This document shows positions 8,481-17,245 of a stretch of 64,000 nucleotides of DNA, in pieces. The translations under genes were made by a program, and so were the position numbers. Where the stretch lies: assembly GCA_020852175.1 (NCBI GenBank), contig JADZBH010000032.1:1-64000 (forward strand), read 5' to 3'. The notes below the pieces were generated by a model, which saw only the letters and a list, made by a program, of their open reading frames with translations, ran no database searches and was not told the DNA's origin. Source of the DNA: Bryobacterales bacterium (GTDB lineage Bacteria > Acidobacteriota > Terriglobia > Bryobacterales > Bryobacteraceae). Each line of letters starts with the position of its first letter. Within the stretch, counting starts at the first letter, position 1.

Positions 8481-9421
8481 CGCTCGGGCCCTCCTTGTTT
8501 GCTTCCTCCCAGCAGGTTCGGCAGCGCCAGAGTGCAGCAGGCCTCGCCCGCATTGTGTGCTGTCGCCTGGTAGCCGATCTCGAGTTCGATCACCTGCTTC
8601 AGGTTGGGCCATTTGATCGAAAAGTTGATCCGCCGCCCGTTGATGAACATCGTGGGCGTCGAGTTCACACCCAAAGCTCTGCCCTCGGCCATCGTCTTGT
8701 CCACTTCGGCCGCGGCCGCAGTCGAAGCCTGGCACGCCGCCAACTTTTCTCCGTCCAGCCCCTGCTCCTTCGCCCACACGGCGAACTTGCCGGGAAACTC
8801 CGCCTGATTCAGCTTCGGCTGCTCTTCGAACACCCAATCGTGATACGCCCAGAATTTCGCCGAATCCTGCGCGGCCACGCATCGCCCCGCGACCGCCGCC
8901 GTCTTGGCCCAATCGTGAATCGACGTGAGCGGAAAATCCTTGAAATAGAGCCGGACCTGGGTTGGAAACTCCTTCAGCAGGCTCTCGCGTAACATCTTGG
9001 CTTCCTCGCGGCAGAAACCGCACTGAAAGTCGCTGAACATCACAATCACCACGGGAGCGCCCGGCGTGCCCAGCGCCGGCGCGGTTCCCGCGCTCAACTT
9101 GTCCAGTTCCGGCTGGAAAGGATTCGAAGCGAAATCGTATACTTGCGCCACCAGCAGTTTCCTGCCGTCGTTGGACACGAGAAACTCACGCTCCTCCGAA
9201 GCGTTGTTCAGCGATGCCCGCACCTTGACCTGCTTGAAGCCGGGCACTCCGGAATCCACCGGATCGGCTATATCCAGTTTGATATTTGGCAAGTACAGGT
9301 ATAAGTGACGCAGGTAGGCCTCGAGCGCCGGCTTATCAAAAGCCGATTTCGGCTTCGGCGCCGCCGGAGCCTGCGCCCAGACGGCCGCGGTAACACACAA
9401 ACTCAGTAGGATTCGCTTCAT
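8477..9421 (-). CDS. DsbA-like periplasmic thioredoxin-fold protein
   Basis: After a short signal peptide (M-K-R-I-L-L-S-L-C-V-T to A-Q-A) comes an approximately 90-residue N-terminal domain, then a DsbA/Thioredoxin_4 domain with the redox motif C-G-F-C near residues 134-137 and a cis-proline loop G-V-N-S-T-P-T. The active site and export argue for thiol-disulfide exchange on secreted proteins. The N-terminal domain has F-x-Q-V-K-V and E-F-L-V-S-N-D-G-R-K-L strands and recurs in front of DsbA domains in this phylum. The ATG at 9421 shares one base with the upstream uxaA stop (TAATG), and its own stop overlaps the M28 peptidase start, so three different functions are translationally chained. 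Confidence 0.88.
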   Translation of the reverse strand: MKRILLSLCVTAAVWAQAPAAPKPKSAFDKPALEAYLRHLYLYLPNIKLDIADPVDSGVPGFKQVKVRASLNNASEEREFLVSNDGRKLLVAQVYDFASNPFQPELDKLSAGTAPALGTPGAPVVIVMFSDFQCGFCREEAKMLRESLLKEFPTQVRLYFKDFPLTSIHDWAKTAAVAGRCVAAQDSAKFWAYHDWVFEEQPKLNQAEFPGKFAVWAKEQGLDGEKLAACQASTAAAAEVDKTMAEGRALGVNSTPTMFINGRRINFSIKWPNLKQVIELEIGYQATAHNAGEACCTLALPNLLGGSKQGGPER

Positions 9422-10962
9422 TACATCACCGGTCCAATGCGCCACGGAACAAACTCCTTATGCCCCAGTTTCTCCGCCTTCGTACGCTCGCCCGAGGCTA
9501 CGCGCAACAGCATTTCGAAAATCTCGCGCCCAATCTCCTCCACGGAAGCCTCGCCATCGGCGATGCGTCCCGCGTTGATGTCCATGTTGTCCAGCATCCG
9601 GTCATAGGTACGCGTGTTCGTCGCCACCTTGATCACAGGGACGGTCGGAAACCCGATCGCCGACCCGCGTCCCGTGGTGAAACAGATCAGATTGCAGCCG
9701 CCCGAAGCCAGCCCGGTGAGCGACACCGGATCGTAGCCCGGCGTGTTCATGAAGTTGAAGCCGGCCGTCTTGATCCGCTCGGCGTAATCCACTACGTCCA
9801 TCAGTGGCGTCGTACCCGCCTTGGCCGCCGCGCCCAGCGATTTTTCCAGAATGTTGGTCAAACCGCCCTCTTTATTGCCGGGGGATGGATTGTCGTCAAA
9901 GCTGCCGCCAAACCGCACGAGATACTTCTTGTAATTGGCGATCATCTCCAGAAAGCGCTCGGCCACCTGCCGGTTGCGCGCCCTCTTGACGAGTAAGTGC
10001 TCAGCGCCAAAACATTCCGTCGTCTCGGCCAGAACAGCCGCAGCGGCTTGCGCAGCCAGTAAGTCGCAACAGTAACCCAGCGCCGGATTCGCCGTGATTC
10101 CCGAGAACGAATCCGATCCGCCGCAGTTCAGCCCCAGGGTCACATGCGACGCCGCCACCTCGGTGCGCCTCTCCGCCGACGCCATCTCGATGAATGCCCC
10201 AATGGACCGCCGCGCCGCCTCGATTGTCCCGGTCGTGCCTCCGGAGTCTTGCAGCGTCATGCCCACCAGGCGTTCCGGCGTCACCGGCGCGTTCGGTCCC
10301 AGGTAGTGCGAAATCTGGTTCACCTCGCAACCCAACCCCAGAATCACCGCCGCGCTTACGTTCGGGTGATCCAGAACGCCCAGCAGCGTTCTTTGCAACT
10401 GCTCCGTGTCCGGGCCAATTGAATGCCCGCACCCTTCTCCATGCGGAAATGCCACCACGCCATCGACGTTTTCAGGTAATTTCTCCCGCGAATAACTGTG
10501 CGCGATTAACTCCGCCGTGTGGGCCGCGCAGTTCGACGCCGCCACCACGGCAATGTAATTCCGCGTTCCCACGCGCCCGTCCGCGCGCCGGTACCCGGAA
10601 AACGTCCGCGCCTGTTCCGGCATTTCAAGCAACGGCAATTCTCCTCGCGGATACTCGTAGTCGAAGTGCAACTCCTCGAAAGCCACGTTGTGGACATGCA
10701 CATGCTCGCCCGGTTGAATGGCCGTGCGCGCCCGCCCGATCACCTGCCCATAGCGCCGGATTGCCTCGCCCGCGCCCACCGGACGCAAACATACTTTGTG
10801 CCCCATGGGCACCGCCGTCCGGCAAACCACTTCCAGTCCTCCCGCGCGCACCACCTGTCCTTCCGGCAGCGGCACCCGCGCGATCGCCACGTTGTCGGAG
10901 GCGTGCAACTGAATCGCCGCCTTGTCCGCCGCCGGCGGCAGCGATATGTCAACTAAGCTCAT
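9421..10962 (-). CDS. uxaA: UxaA family altronate/galactarate dehydratase
   Basis: The product is 513 aa, the usual length for the fused SAF plus C-terminal catalytic architecture. The N-terminal ~90 residues form an SAF domain (L-H-A-S-D-N-V-A-I-A), then the catalytic part begins with the signature G-Y-x-R-x-D-G-R-V-G-T-R-N-Y. Later come F-P-H-G-x-G-C-G, G-L-N-C-G-G-S-D-x-F-S-G and F-T-T-G-R-G-S. These enzymes dehydrate altronate (UxaA) or galactarate (GarD) to 2-keto-3-deoxy acids using Fe or Mn. Which acid is used here cannot be decided, because no uxaB, kdgK or garL neighbour is present. AAAGGAG lies 6 nt before the ATG. It is the first gene of the minus-strand run. Confidence 0.88.
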   Translation of the reverse strand: MSLVDISLPPAADKAAIQLHASDNVAIARVPLPEGQVVRAGGLEVVCRTAVPMGHKVCLRPVGAGEAIRRYGQVIGRARTAIQPGEHVHVHNVAFEELHFDYEYPRGELPLLEMPEQARTFSGYRRADGRVGTRNYIAVVAASNCAAHTAELIAHSYSREKLPENVDGVVAFPHGEGCGHSIGPDTEQLQRTLLGVLDHPNVSAAVILGLGCEVNQISHYLGPNAPVTPERLVGMTLQDSGGTTGTIEAARRSIGAFIEMASAERRTEVAASHVTLGLNCGGSDSFSGITANPALGYCCDLLAAQAAAAVLAETTECFGAEHLLVKRARNRQVAERFLEMIANYKKYLVRFGGSFDDNPSPGNKEGGLTNILEKSLGAAAKAGTTPLMDVVDYAERIKTAGFNFMNTPGYDPVSLTGLASGGCNLICFTTGRGSAIGFPTVPVIKVATNTRTYDRMLDNMDINAGRIADGEASVEEIGREIFEMLLRVASGERTKAEKLGHKEFVPWRIGPVM

Positions 10963-10995
10963 CCCTATCTCCTTTGTACCTTCATGCCGCCAGGC

Positions 10996-11613
10996 TTACC
11001 GTAGTAAGGTTGTCTCGGTTATATCCTCGCCGTAATGGATCCGGAACTTAGCGCCTGCCGCGTGAATCCAGAATCCCGAATCGCCCTTGGGCGCCGGAAT
11101 GTCCTCGATCCGCGTCACGTCCACATACTTGCCGGGCGCAAGTCCGCGCAGCAGCTTGCCGATATGCAGGTGCGCATGGCACTGCGTCCGTACGCGCCAA
11201 CTGTTATACGCAATCCCCCACTCCTCGCCAAACAGGGCGCGCCCCTTCTCCACGGCGGCCTTCAGCAGAGCCGCCCGCTCGGCGCGCGTCAGATCCTGCA
11301 ACGCATGCGCGCCCTCGGTGTGCCGCCGCGTCAGCGCCAGCCACCGGTTCGGCTTGCGCGGGTTGATATCCTTCAACACGAATACGCCCTTGTCCGCCGG
11401 ATGCTTCTCCGCCTCGACGCACAAGGAACACTCGCGCCGCGCCATCGAATCGGCAAGCGCCGGATCGCAGGCGCACTGTGACACATCGGCGCGCGCCGCG
11501 GCCGGAACGGCGGCCAGGCACGCCGCCCACGCGCACACCGCCGCGAGCCACCGCCTTCGGCCTCGCGCCACAGCTACACTGGTTATGTTGCGTTCACGTC
11601 TTATTGCGTTCAT
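10996..11613 (-). CDS. Exported HIT-like (histidine triad) protein
   Basis: The product carries a HIT-type triad C-H-A-H-L-H-I in its C-terminal half, preceded by a strand and helix arrangement typical of HIT/GalT-like nucleotide hydrolases (V-F-V-L-K-D-I-N-P-x-K-P-N-R-W-L near residue 75). The N-terminus has a basic R-R-R-W cluster followed by a hydrophobic stretch ending A-A-R-A, so export is likely. Four Cys (C-A-C near 47 and C-S-L-C near 62) lie just after it. The ATG at 11613 overlaps the divergent glycosyltransferase start by 29 bp; a GTG at 11571 would avoid this and still give a signal peptide. The periplasmic CDP-diacylglycerol pyrophosphatase is a known exported HIT relative, but I cannot assign that activity. 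Confidence 0.72.
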   Translation of the reverse strand: MNAIRRERNITSVAVARGRRRWLAAVCAWAACLAAVPAAARADVSQCACDPALADSMARRECSLCVEAEKHPADKGVFVLKDINPRKPNRWLALTRRHTEGAHALQDLTRAERAALLKAAVEKGRALFGEEWGIAYNSWRVRTQCHAHLHIGKLLRGLAPGKYVDVTRIEDIPAPKGDSGFWIHAAGAKFRIHYGEDITETTLLR

Positions 11614-13048
11614 CGGCCTGGGAATCGCTCTCTATTCTCTCTTATTCCTCGGCCTCACGGATGTCGCGTTCCTCTCCGCCGATGAACCACGCTATGCCGC
11701 CATCGGACGCGAGATGGCCCAATCCGGCGACTGGATCACTCCCCGCCTGAACGGCCAACCGTGGTTTGAAAAGCCCCCGCTCCTCTACTGGCTTACCGCC
11801 TCGGCCTGGACCCTGGGATTGCGCGACGAACTGGCCGCCCGCCTCCCGGTCGCCTTGCTCAGCGCCGCTTTCCTCATCTTCTTCTATCTGCGTCTCCGCC
11901 GCGAGTTCGGCCCAGCACCGGCTCTGGCCTCCGCCTCCATCCTCGCCACCTCGATTGGCTGGATCGCCTATTCCAACGTCGCCGTCACGGACCTCCCTCT
12001 CGCCGCCTGTTTCTCGGCCGCCATGCTGCTGGCACTGCCCGCGCCGCCAGGCGCGCCCGCTCGCCCGCCTTCTCTCGCCGCTGGCCTCCTGTTCGGTTGT
12101 GCCATGCTCGCCAAAGGACTCGTCCCCGCCGTCCTTTGCCTGCCCGTGCTCTACTTCCATCGCCGCCAGTGGCGCCGACTGCTGGCCCTCGCCGCGCTCG
12201 CCGCCGCCGTCGCCCTGCCGTGGTTCCTCGCCGCCAGCATGCAGCACGGCGCCGAACCGTTCCGCGAGCTCATCCTGAAGCACCACCTGGCGCGATTTTT
12301 CGGCGGCGAGATCCACCACGAACGGCCCTTCTGGTTCTATCTGCCCGTCCTGCTGGGCGGACTGCTCCCCTGGACGCCGGCACTGCTCTGCCTCCGCCCG
12401 CGAACGAACTCCTCCCTCGCCTGGACAGACCCCCGCCTCCAGTATCTTGCCGCCTGGGCGGCATTTGGCTTCCTCTTCTTCAGCGCCTCAACCAACAAAC
12501 TGCCCGGCTACCTTCTGCCGGTCCTCCCCCCTATCGCCGCATTGGTGGGAGTGCGCGCCCACCATTCCCTCGCGCACAGCCGCCCGCTTCGCTGCGCCGT
12601 CGCCGCCATGCTTCCGCTGCTTGTCCTGGGAGCGCAGGTGCTGCCCGATGCTCTTACCGACGGCCTCTCACGCGCGCCCCTCCAGCCCCGCAACCTCGCC
12701 CTCATGGCCGCCTCGGCCGCCGGAGCCTACGTTTCCCCCCCCTACACCGTAGCCGCCGTGGCACTCTGGGCCAAGCTCACCGTCTACCCCGTCATCGACG
12801 CCCACCTCGGAGCCCGCCAGCTTTGGCACGAAATCAAACCGCACGCCGCCGAAACCTGTATCGAATGGATTGGACGCGACTGGCAGTATGGTCTGGACTA
12901 TTACGCACAACCGCCGCTGCCCCCCTGCGCCACCGAACCTCGCCCGCTCGCGCTCACCGGCGAAAATGGAGTCCGGCCCTCTCTGCGTCCGGCGGAACCC
13001 TCCGCGCCCCGCAGTCCGTTCCCGGCCCCGACCCCATTGCGGCAATGA
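11585..13048 (+). CDS. ArnT/PMT-type membrane glycosyltransferase
   Basis: The protein is about 487 aa with roughly ten to twelve hydrophobic helices. After the first helix comes the family signature S-A-D-E-P-R-Y-A-x-I-G-R-E-M with G-D-W-x-T-P-R-L-N-G and F-E-K-P-P-L-L-Y-W, including the DE pair that binds the metal or substrate in GT-C enzymes such as ArnT. These proteins transfer a sugar from a polyprenyl-phosphate donor onto a lipid or protein on the outer face of the inner membrane. Further motifs include L-A-K-G-L-V and S-x-x-K-L-P-G-Y-L-L-P. The C-terminal soluble part is short. The acceptor is unknown. An earlier in-frame start exists only inside the opposite-strand gene, so ATG 11585 is preferred. 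Confidence 0.88.
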   Translation: MLRSRLIAFIGLGIALYSLLFLGLTDVAFLSADEPRYAAIGREMAQSGDWITPRLNGQPWFEKPPLLYWLTASAWTLGLRDELAARLPVALLSAAFLIFFYLRLRREFGPAPALASASILATSIGWIAYSNVAVTDLPLAACFSAAMLLALPAPPGAPARPPSLAAGLLFGCAMLAKGLVPAVLCLPVLYFHRRQWRRLLALAALAAAVALPWFLAASMQHGAEPFRELILKHHLARFFGGEIHHERPFWFYLPVLLGGLLPWTPALLCLRPRTNSSLAWTDPRLQYLAAWAAFGFLFFSASTNKLPGYLLPVLPPIAALVGVRAHHSLAHSRPLRCAVAAMLPLLVLGAQVLPDALTDGLSRAPLQPRNLALMAASAAGAYVSPPYTVAAVALWAKLTVYPVIDAHLGARQLWHEIKPHAAETCIEWIGRDWQYGLDYYAQPPLPPCATEPRPLALTGENGVRPSLRPAEPSAPRSPFPAPTPLRQ

Positions 13049-13066
13049 CCCCAATCTTGATATAGT
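13037..13066 (+). promoter_or_regulatory. Putative sigma-70-type promoter for the nitrite/sulfite reductase gene
   Basis: TTGCGG at 13037-13042 and TATAGT at 13061-13066 are separated by 18 bp, and the ATG lies at 13076. Transcription would begin at or within a few bases of the start codon, suggesting a leaderless or very short-leader mRNA. The -10 fits consensus well and the -35 only at its TTG. The site overlaps the end of the glycosyltransferase gene. Confidence 0.4.
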
Positions 13067-13075
13067 ATAGGTAGT

Positions 13076-15352
13076 ATGAAGGTCTCGAACCCATCCTGGC
13101 GCGAACGGCTTGCTCCGGCCATCGCCCCGCATCTGGCGACCGAGGTTGACCGCTTTGAAAACGAGGTCATCCTCAAGAAGAACAAGAAGATCGACGACAA
13201 AATCTTCGCTGAAACCAGGCTTCGCCGCGGCTCCTACGGCCAGCGCTACGACAGCGGACAACGCCACGACGGCAAGACCGCCCGCACGCTCGAATATCCC
13301 AGCGACAATACCAAGGGGCCGAACACGCTCTGGGATGCCCCGGGCATGCAGCGCATCAAGATTCCCTACGGCGGGCTGAATGCCACACAACTGGAAGTTC
13401 TCGCCGAGCTAAGTGAGGAATATTCCGACGGTATCGCGCACATCACGACCCGCCAGGACGTCCAACTCCACTTCGTCCATATCGAGGACACGCCCACCGT
13501 CATGCGCCGCCTGGCCGCCGTCGGAATCACGACGCGCGAAGCCTGCGGCAACACCGTCCGCAACGTGACGGGCTGCCCCATTGCCGGCGTCTGCCGCACC
13601 GAGGCCTTCGACGTTACGCCGTACGCCAATGCCCTGGCGTACTTCCTGATGGGCCACCCCGATTGCCTGGACTTCGGACGCAAATTCAAGGTCAGCCTCT
13701 CCGGCTGCCGCGACGAAGCCTGCGCCCTGGCACACCTGAACGACATCGGCGTCCTGGCCGTCGTTCAGGATGTGAACGGAAAACCCAAGCGCGGGTTCGA
13801 ACTGCTGGTGGGCGGCGGCCTCGGCACCGTCCCGCAGCAGGCCAAACTGCTCACCAGCTTCGTGCCCGAAGAAGAACTTCTGCCTACCACCCAGGCCATC
13901 GCACGCGTCTTTGCCCGCCTCGGCGAAAAGAAGAACCGCAACACGGCGCGTCTGAAATTCGTCATCCAGAAAATCGGCATCGAGGAGTTCCAGCGTCTCG
14001 TGGCCGAGGAGCGCGCCATCCTGTCCCACGACGACCGCTGGACCTCCTATCTCTCCGGCATCGAAAGCCGCACCGAACAGCCCGCCCGTCCCGCCTCCCT
14101 TCTGCAGATCTCCGGCCCGCGCGACACGGCCTTCGAGCGCTGGCGCGCCGCCAACGTATATTCGCAGCGTCAGCCCGGCTTTGCCACCGTCACCATCGCC
14201 CTGCCTCTCGGCGACCTAACCGCCAAGCAACTCCGCGCCGTCGCCGATATCTCCCGGACTTACATCAAAGAAACCGTCCGGACCACGCTTGAACAAAACA
14301 TCGTTCTGCGCTGGGTGAGCGAATCCGACCTTCCGGCCCTCCATGCCGCGCTTGCCGCCGTTGGCCTCGACTCGCCCACCGCCGGCACCATCGTCGACGT
14401 GGTCGCCTGCCCGGGCACGGACACCTGCAAGCTCGGCATCTCCAGTTCGCGCGGCCTGGCCGGTGAACTCCGCTCGCGCCTGGCGGCCAAGCAGTGGGAA
14501 CTCGACGAAGCCATCAGCGGTCTGCACATCAAGGTGTCCGGCTGCTTCAACTCTTGCGGGCAGCACCATGTCGCCGACATCGGCTTTTACGGCGTCAGCC
14601 GCAACAAAAACGGCTTCACCGTACCGCATTTTCAGGTTGTGCTGGGCGGGCAATGGGAACGCAACGCAGGCGCCTACGGTCTTGCCATCGGCGCCGTTCC
14701 CTCCAAGCGCGTCCCGGAAACAGTCGAGCGCATCGCCGAACGCTTCCTCGCCGAGCGCACCCCCGGCGAAAGCTTCCACTCCTACATCGTCCGCATTGGC
14801 AAGGCCAAGGCCAAACTGATGATCGAGGACCTCATGGCCGTCCCGCCCCACGAGGCCGACCCCAGCTTCTACATCGACTGGGCCGATGCCCGCGAATACA
14901 CCACGGGCGACATCGGAGTGGGCGAATGCGCCGGCGAGGTGATCAGCCGGTTCGATTTCCAGATCACAGCCTGCGAACGCGAGGTCTTCGAGGCACAACT
15001 GGCACTGGAAGCCAACAACATCCAGCAAGCCGCCACGCTCGCCTACGAGGCCATGATGCATGCCGCCACCGCCCTGCTCACCTGGCGCGTGCTCCCGTTG
15101 GGCGACGGTCCGGAAGGCATAGCCGCCAACTTCAAAAAGCATTTTCACGACACCGAGTTCTTCTTCGACCCCTTCTCCGGGGGCAAGTTCGGCCAGTATT
15201 ACTTCGATGCCCACGAACGCCACATGGCCTGGAAGGCCGGCGCGCCGGCTCCGGACGACGATACGACGCGGCGCCTCATCGAAGAGTCGCAACTGGTCAT
15301 CGAAGCCGCGCATTCCTGCCACGTTCGCCTCTCCACGCAGAAGGCCGCCTAG
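13076..15352 (+). CDS. Ferredoxin-type nitrite/sulfite reductase (siroheme, 4Fe-4S) with C-terminal extension
   Basis: The 758-aa product has the two-fold NIR_SIR architecture: two ferrodoxin-like half-domains (G-G-L-N-A-T-Q-L near 101; I-A-L-P-L-G-D-L-T-A-K-Q near 375) and two catalytic domains. The four Cys that hold the siroheme-linked 4Fe-4S cluster are at about 445 and 451 (C-x5-C) and 490 and 494 (C-x3-C, in S-G-C-F-N-S-C-G-Q-H-H). It reduces sulfite to sulfide or nitrite to ammonia with six electrons; sequence alone does not tell which. Beyond about residue 590 lies an extra ~160-residue helical domain, absent from plain assimilatory enzymes, which resembles a HEPN-like helical bundle. 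The next gene starts 15 bp downstream and is probably a partner. Confidence 0.9.
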   Translation: MKVSNPSWRERLAPAIAPHLATEVDRFENEVILKKNKKIDDKIFAETRLRRGSYGQRYDSGQRHDGKTARTLEYPSDNTKGPNTLWDAPGMQRIKIPYGGLNATQLEVLAELSEEYSDGIAHITTRQDVQLHFVHIEDTPTVMRRLAAVGITTREACGNTVRNVTGCPIAGVCRTEAFDVTPYANALAYFLMGHPDCLDFGRKFKVSLSGCRDEACALAHLNDIGVLAVVQDVNGKPKRGFELLVGGGLGTVPQQAKLLTSFVPEEELLPTTQAIARVFARLGEKKNRNTARLKFVIQKIGIEEFQRLVAEERAILSHDDRWTSYLSGIESRTEQPARPASLLQISGPRDTAFERWRAANVYSQRQPGFATVTIALPLGDLTAKQLRAVADISRTYIKETVRTTLEQNIVLRWVSESDLPALHAALAAVGLDSPTAGTIVDVVACPGTDTCKLGISSSRGLAGELRSRLAAKQWELDEAISGLHIKVSGCFNSCGQHHVADIGFYGVSRNKNGFTVPHFQVVLGGQWERNAGAYGLAIGAVPSKRVPETVERIAERFLAERTPGESFHSYIVRIGKAKAKLMIEDLMAVPPHEADPSFYIDWADAREYTTGDIGVGECAGEVISRFDFQITACEREVFEAQLALEANNIQQAATLAYEAMMHAATALLTWRVLPLGDGPEGIAANFKKHFHDTEFFFDPFSGGKFGQYYFDAHERHMAWKAGAPAPDDDTTRRLIEESQLVIEAAHSCHVRLSTQKAA

Positions 15353-15367
15353 TCCATTCCCAACGCC

Positions 15368-15907
15368 ATGCAGCATTTCAAAGTCAAGCTCTACGCCACC
15401 GGCGAGACGGCCTCCACCGCGCCCGTCCATGACGTCATTCCCGTCTTCCACCGTTGGATCCAGGACAACGCCATCCCGGAAACCCTGATCGACGTCTCCG
15501 ACTACATCCACGTTCCCGAAGGGCCGGGCATCATCCTGGTCGCCCACGAAGGCATTTACAGCCTCGACACCGAACACGGCCGCCTGGGCCTCACATACAC
15601 ACGCAGGGCCGCGCTGGACGGTACCGATGCCGCCCGGCTCCGCCAGGCCATCGCCGCCGTGCTCCATGCCGCACGGCTCTTGGAGACCGCACCCGAGTTC
15701 GCCGGCAAACTCGCCTTCGACCGCGACCGGTGGGAGGTCTCCGTGAACGACCGCCTGCTGGCCCCCAATACGCCGGAATCCTACGCCATTCTGGAGGCTC
15801 TCGTCGCCGCTGAACTGCCGCCCGCCGCCGGGGCGGGGAACTGGGCCATAAGCCATTCGGGAGAGCCTCGCGAACTGCTGCGCGCCTCGGCCCGGCGAAC
15901 GGCGTAA
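15368..15907 (+). CDS. Conserved small protein linked to the nitrite/sulfite reductase
   Basis: The 179-aa cytoplasmic protein has no signal peptide or membrane helix and no motif I recognise. Its N-terminal half (K-V-K-L-Y-A-T, then V-I-P-V-F-H-R-W-I-Q near 25 and H-V-P-E-G-P-G-I-I-L-V near 48) looks like a compact alpha/beta domain. The C-terminal half has a helical stretch (residues 85-110) followed by F-D-R-D-R-W-E-V-S-V-N-D-R-L and an Ala-rich helix. The position, 15 bp after the reductase stop on the same strand, argues for co-expression and a role in that enzyme's assembly, electron supply or substrate handling. No function can be assigned from the sequence itself. Confidence 0.75.
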   Translation: MQHFKVKLYATGETASTAPVHDVIPVFHRWIQDNAIPETLIDVSDYIHVPEGPGIILVAHEGIYSLDTEHGRLGLTYTRRAALDGTDAARLRQAIAAVLHAARLLETAPEFAGKLAFDRDRWEVSVNDRLLAPNTPESYAILEALVAAELPPAAGAGNWAISHSGEPRELLRASARRTA

Positions 15908-15919
15908 CAACCCTCCGCG

Positions 15920-17176
15920 CTATCCGCGCCTTGCTCCCGAGCGCGCCGGCGCCGAACGCGTCCCGTCGGCGAATGCGCCCCTTGCCAACTGGTTCAAGGC
16001 GAGAATCGAACTGGAGGCCAGAAGCTCCTCCATCGCCGGCACAGGCATGCCTTCGGCCTCGCGCACAAACGTCAGGGATCCGCCCTCCGCGCCGGCGTCC
16101 ACCCGCAACAGATCTCCCGTTCGCACCTGTGCCGTCGCGATCAGATTCGACAACGGCTGCACCAGCAGCTTCTCGATCGAACGCTTCAGATGCCGCGCGC
16201 CATATTTGAGGTCCGTCCCCGCCCGCAGCAGCACGCCCTTGGCTTCCTCGGAGAGCTGAAACACGAACGCACGCTCGCCGCCGCCCGACTGCAACACCCG
16301 CCGCTGCACATAGTCCAGCTCGATATCCAGGATCCGCCGCAATTCCGGCTCACCCAGGGGACGGAACACCACCACCTTGTCCAGCCGGTTCATGAACTCC
16401 GGCGTGAACTTCCGCCGGGCCGCCTCCACGCCGCTCCGGGCGATCTTCCCCGCCATCTTCTCCGGCGCCTCGACCGCCTGCTTGGCCTTCCCCGCCAGAA
16501 ATCCCAGTTTGGGACTCAAAAGCGAATTCATCTCCCCCGCCCCCAGGTTCGAGGTCATGAAGATCAGCGCCCGCGAAAAATCCACCTTCCGGTTGTCGCC
16601 CAGCGTCAGCGTGGCCTTGTCGAGAATCCCCAGCAGCAGGTTCCACAACGAGTCCGAGGCTTTCTCGATTTCATCGAACAGAACAAAACTGATCTTCACG
16701 CTCTCGGTGTGATACTGATTCAGCACCTCCTGGCTCAGCAACGGGTGCGTCTCCCGGTGCCCCAGATATCCCGGCGGCGATCCGATCAGCTTGGCGATTT
16801 CGTGGCTATGCTGGAACTCCGCGCAGTCAATCTTCAGCACCGCCTTGGAGGTCCCCACCAGCCCTTCCGCCGTTGCCTCCACAATCCGCGTCTTTCCCGA
16901 CCCGGTCGGCCCCAGAAACAGAAAGTTCCCCACCGGCCGTCCCGGCGCGCACATCCCCGTCAGGTTCATCTGGTAGATGTTCACGATCTGCTCGATCGCT
17001 TCATCCTGCCCGACTATTAATTGATGGAGCGTTTCGTCCAACGCCCGGGCTTCACTTCCCGTCTGGTACGGGTCCAACACTTGTGACCGCATCGTTCTGT
17101 TTCCGTTCGTCCGCGGCAGCGGCCGCGCAGATCGCGCCGCCCCGTTCAGAACCTGTTCCAGCAACTGGCTTGCCAA
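15920..17176 (-). CDS. Single-ring AAA+ ATPase resembling the ClpB/ClpA D2 module
   Basis: The 418-aa product is one AAA+ (AAA_2) domain plus a ClpB_D2-small-like C-terminal lid. Visible are I-V-G-Q-D-E-A, Walker A G-P-T-G-S-G-K-T near 88-95, the D2 pore-loop-type segment L-I-G-S-P-P-G-Y-L-G-H, Walker B F-V-L-F-D-E-I-E-K-A, sensor 1 I-F-M-T-S-N-L-G, and an arginine-finger region P-E-F-M-N-R-L-D-K-V-V. There is no N-domain, no D1 ring, no coiled-coil M domain, no ClpX-type zinc finger and no ClpP-binding IGF loop that I can find. It probably unfolds or remodels proteins. Start: TTG 17176 follows GGGGGA by about 8 nt; ATG 17092 is an alternative. Confidence 0.82.
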   Translation of the reverse strand: MASQLLEQVLNGAARSARPLPRTNGNRTMRSQVLDPYQTGSEARALDETLHQLIVGQDEAIEQIVNIYQMNLTGMCAPGRPVGNFLFLGPTGSGKTRIVEATAEGLVGTSKAVLKIDCAEFQHSHEIAKLIGSPPGYLGHRETHPLLSQEVLNQYHTESVKISFVLFDEIEKASDSLWNLLLGILDKATLTLGDNRKVDFSRALIFMTSNLGAGEMNSLLSPKLGFLAGKAKQAVEAPEKMAGKIARSGVEAARRKFTPEFMNRLDKVVVFRPLGEPELRRILDIELDYVQRRVLQSGGGERAFVFQLSEEAKGVLLRAGTDLKYGARHLKRSIEKLLVQPLSNLIATAQVRTGDLLRVDAGAEGGSLTFVREAEGMPVPAMEELLASSSILALNQLARGAFADGTRSAPARSGARRG

Positions 17177-17245
17177 TGTTCTCGTCCCCCGCTCTCCGTA
17201 TCGGCTCCCGGGGGAAATGTTGAACCGGAAAACACCCTCACACGG

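Noticed and set aside
8481-9023. 181-residue N-terminal extension of the M28 peptidase
   Set aside because: It overlaps the DsbA-like gene in another frame; ATG 8480 gives a proper signal peptide and a 4-bp coupled overlap.
14216-15910. 564-residue open frame antisense to the nitrite/sulfite reductase
   Set aside because: It has no recognisable domain, runs antisense to a well-conserved gene and is explained by high GC content suppressing stop codons.
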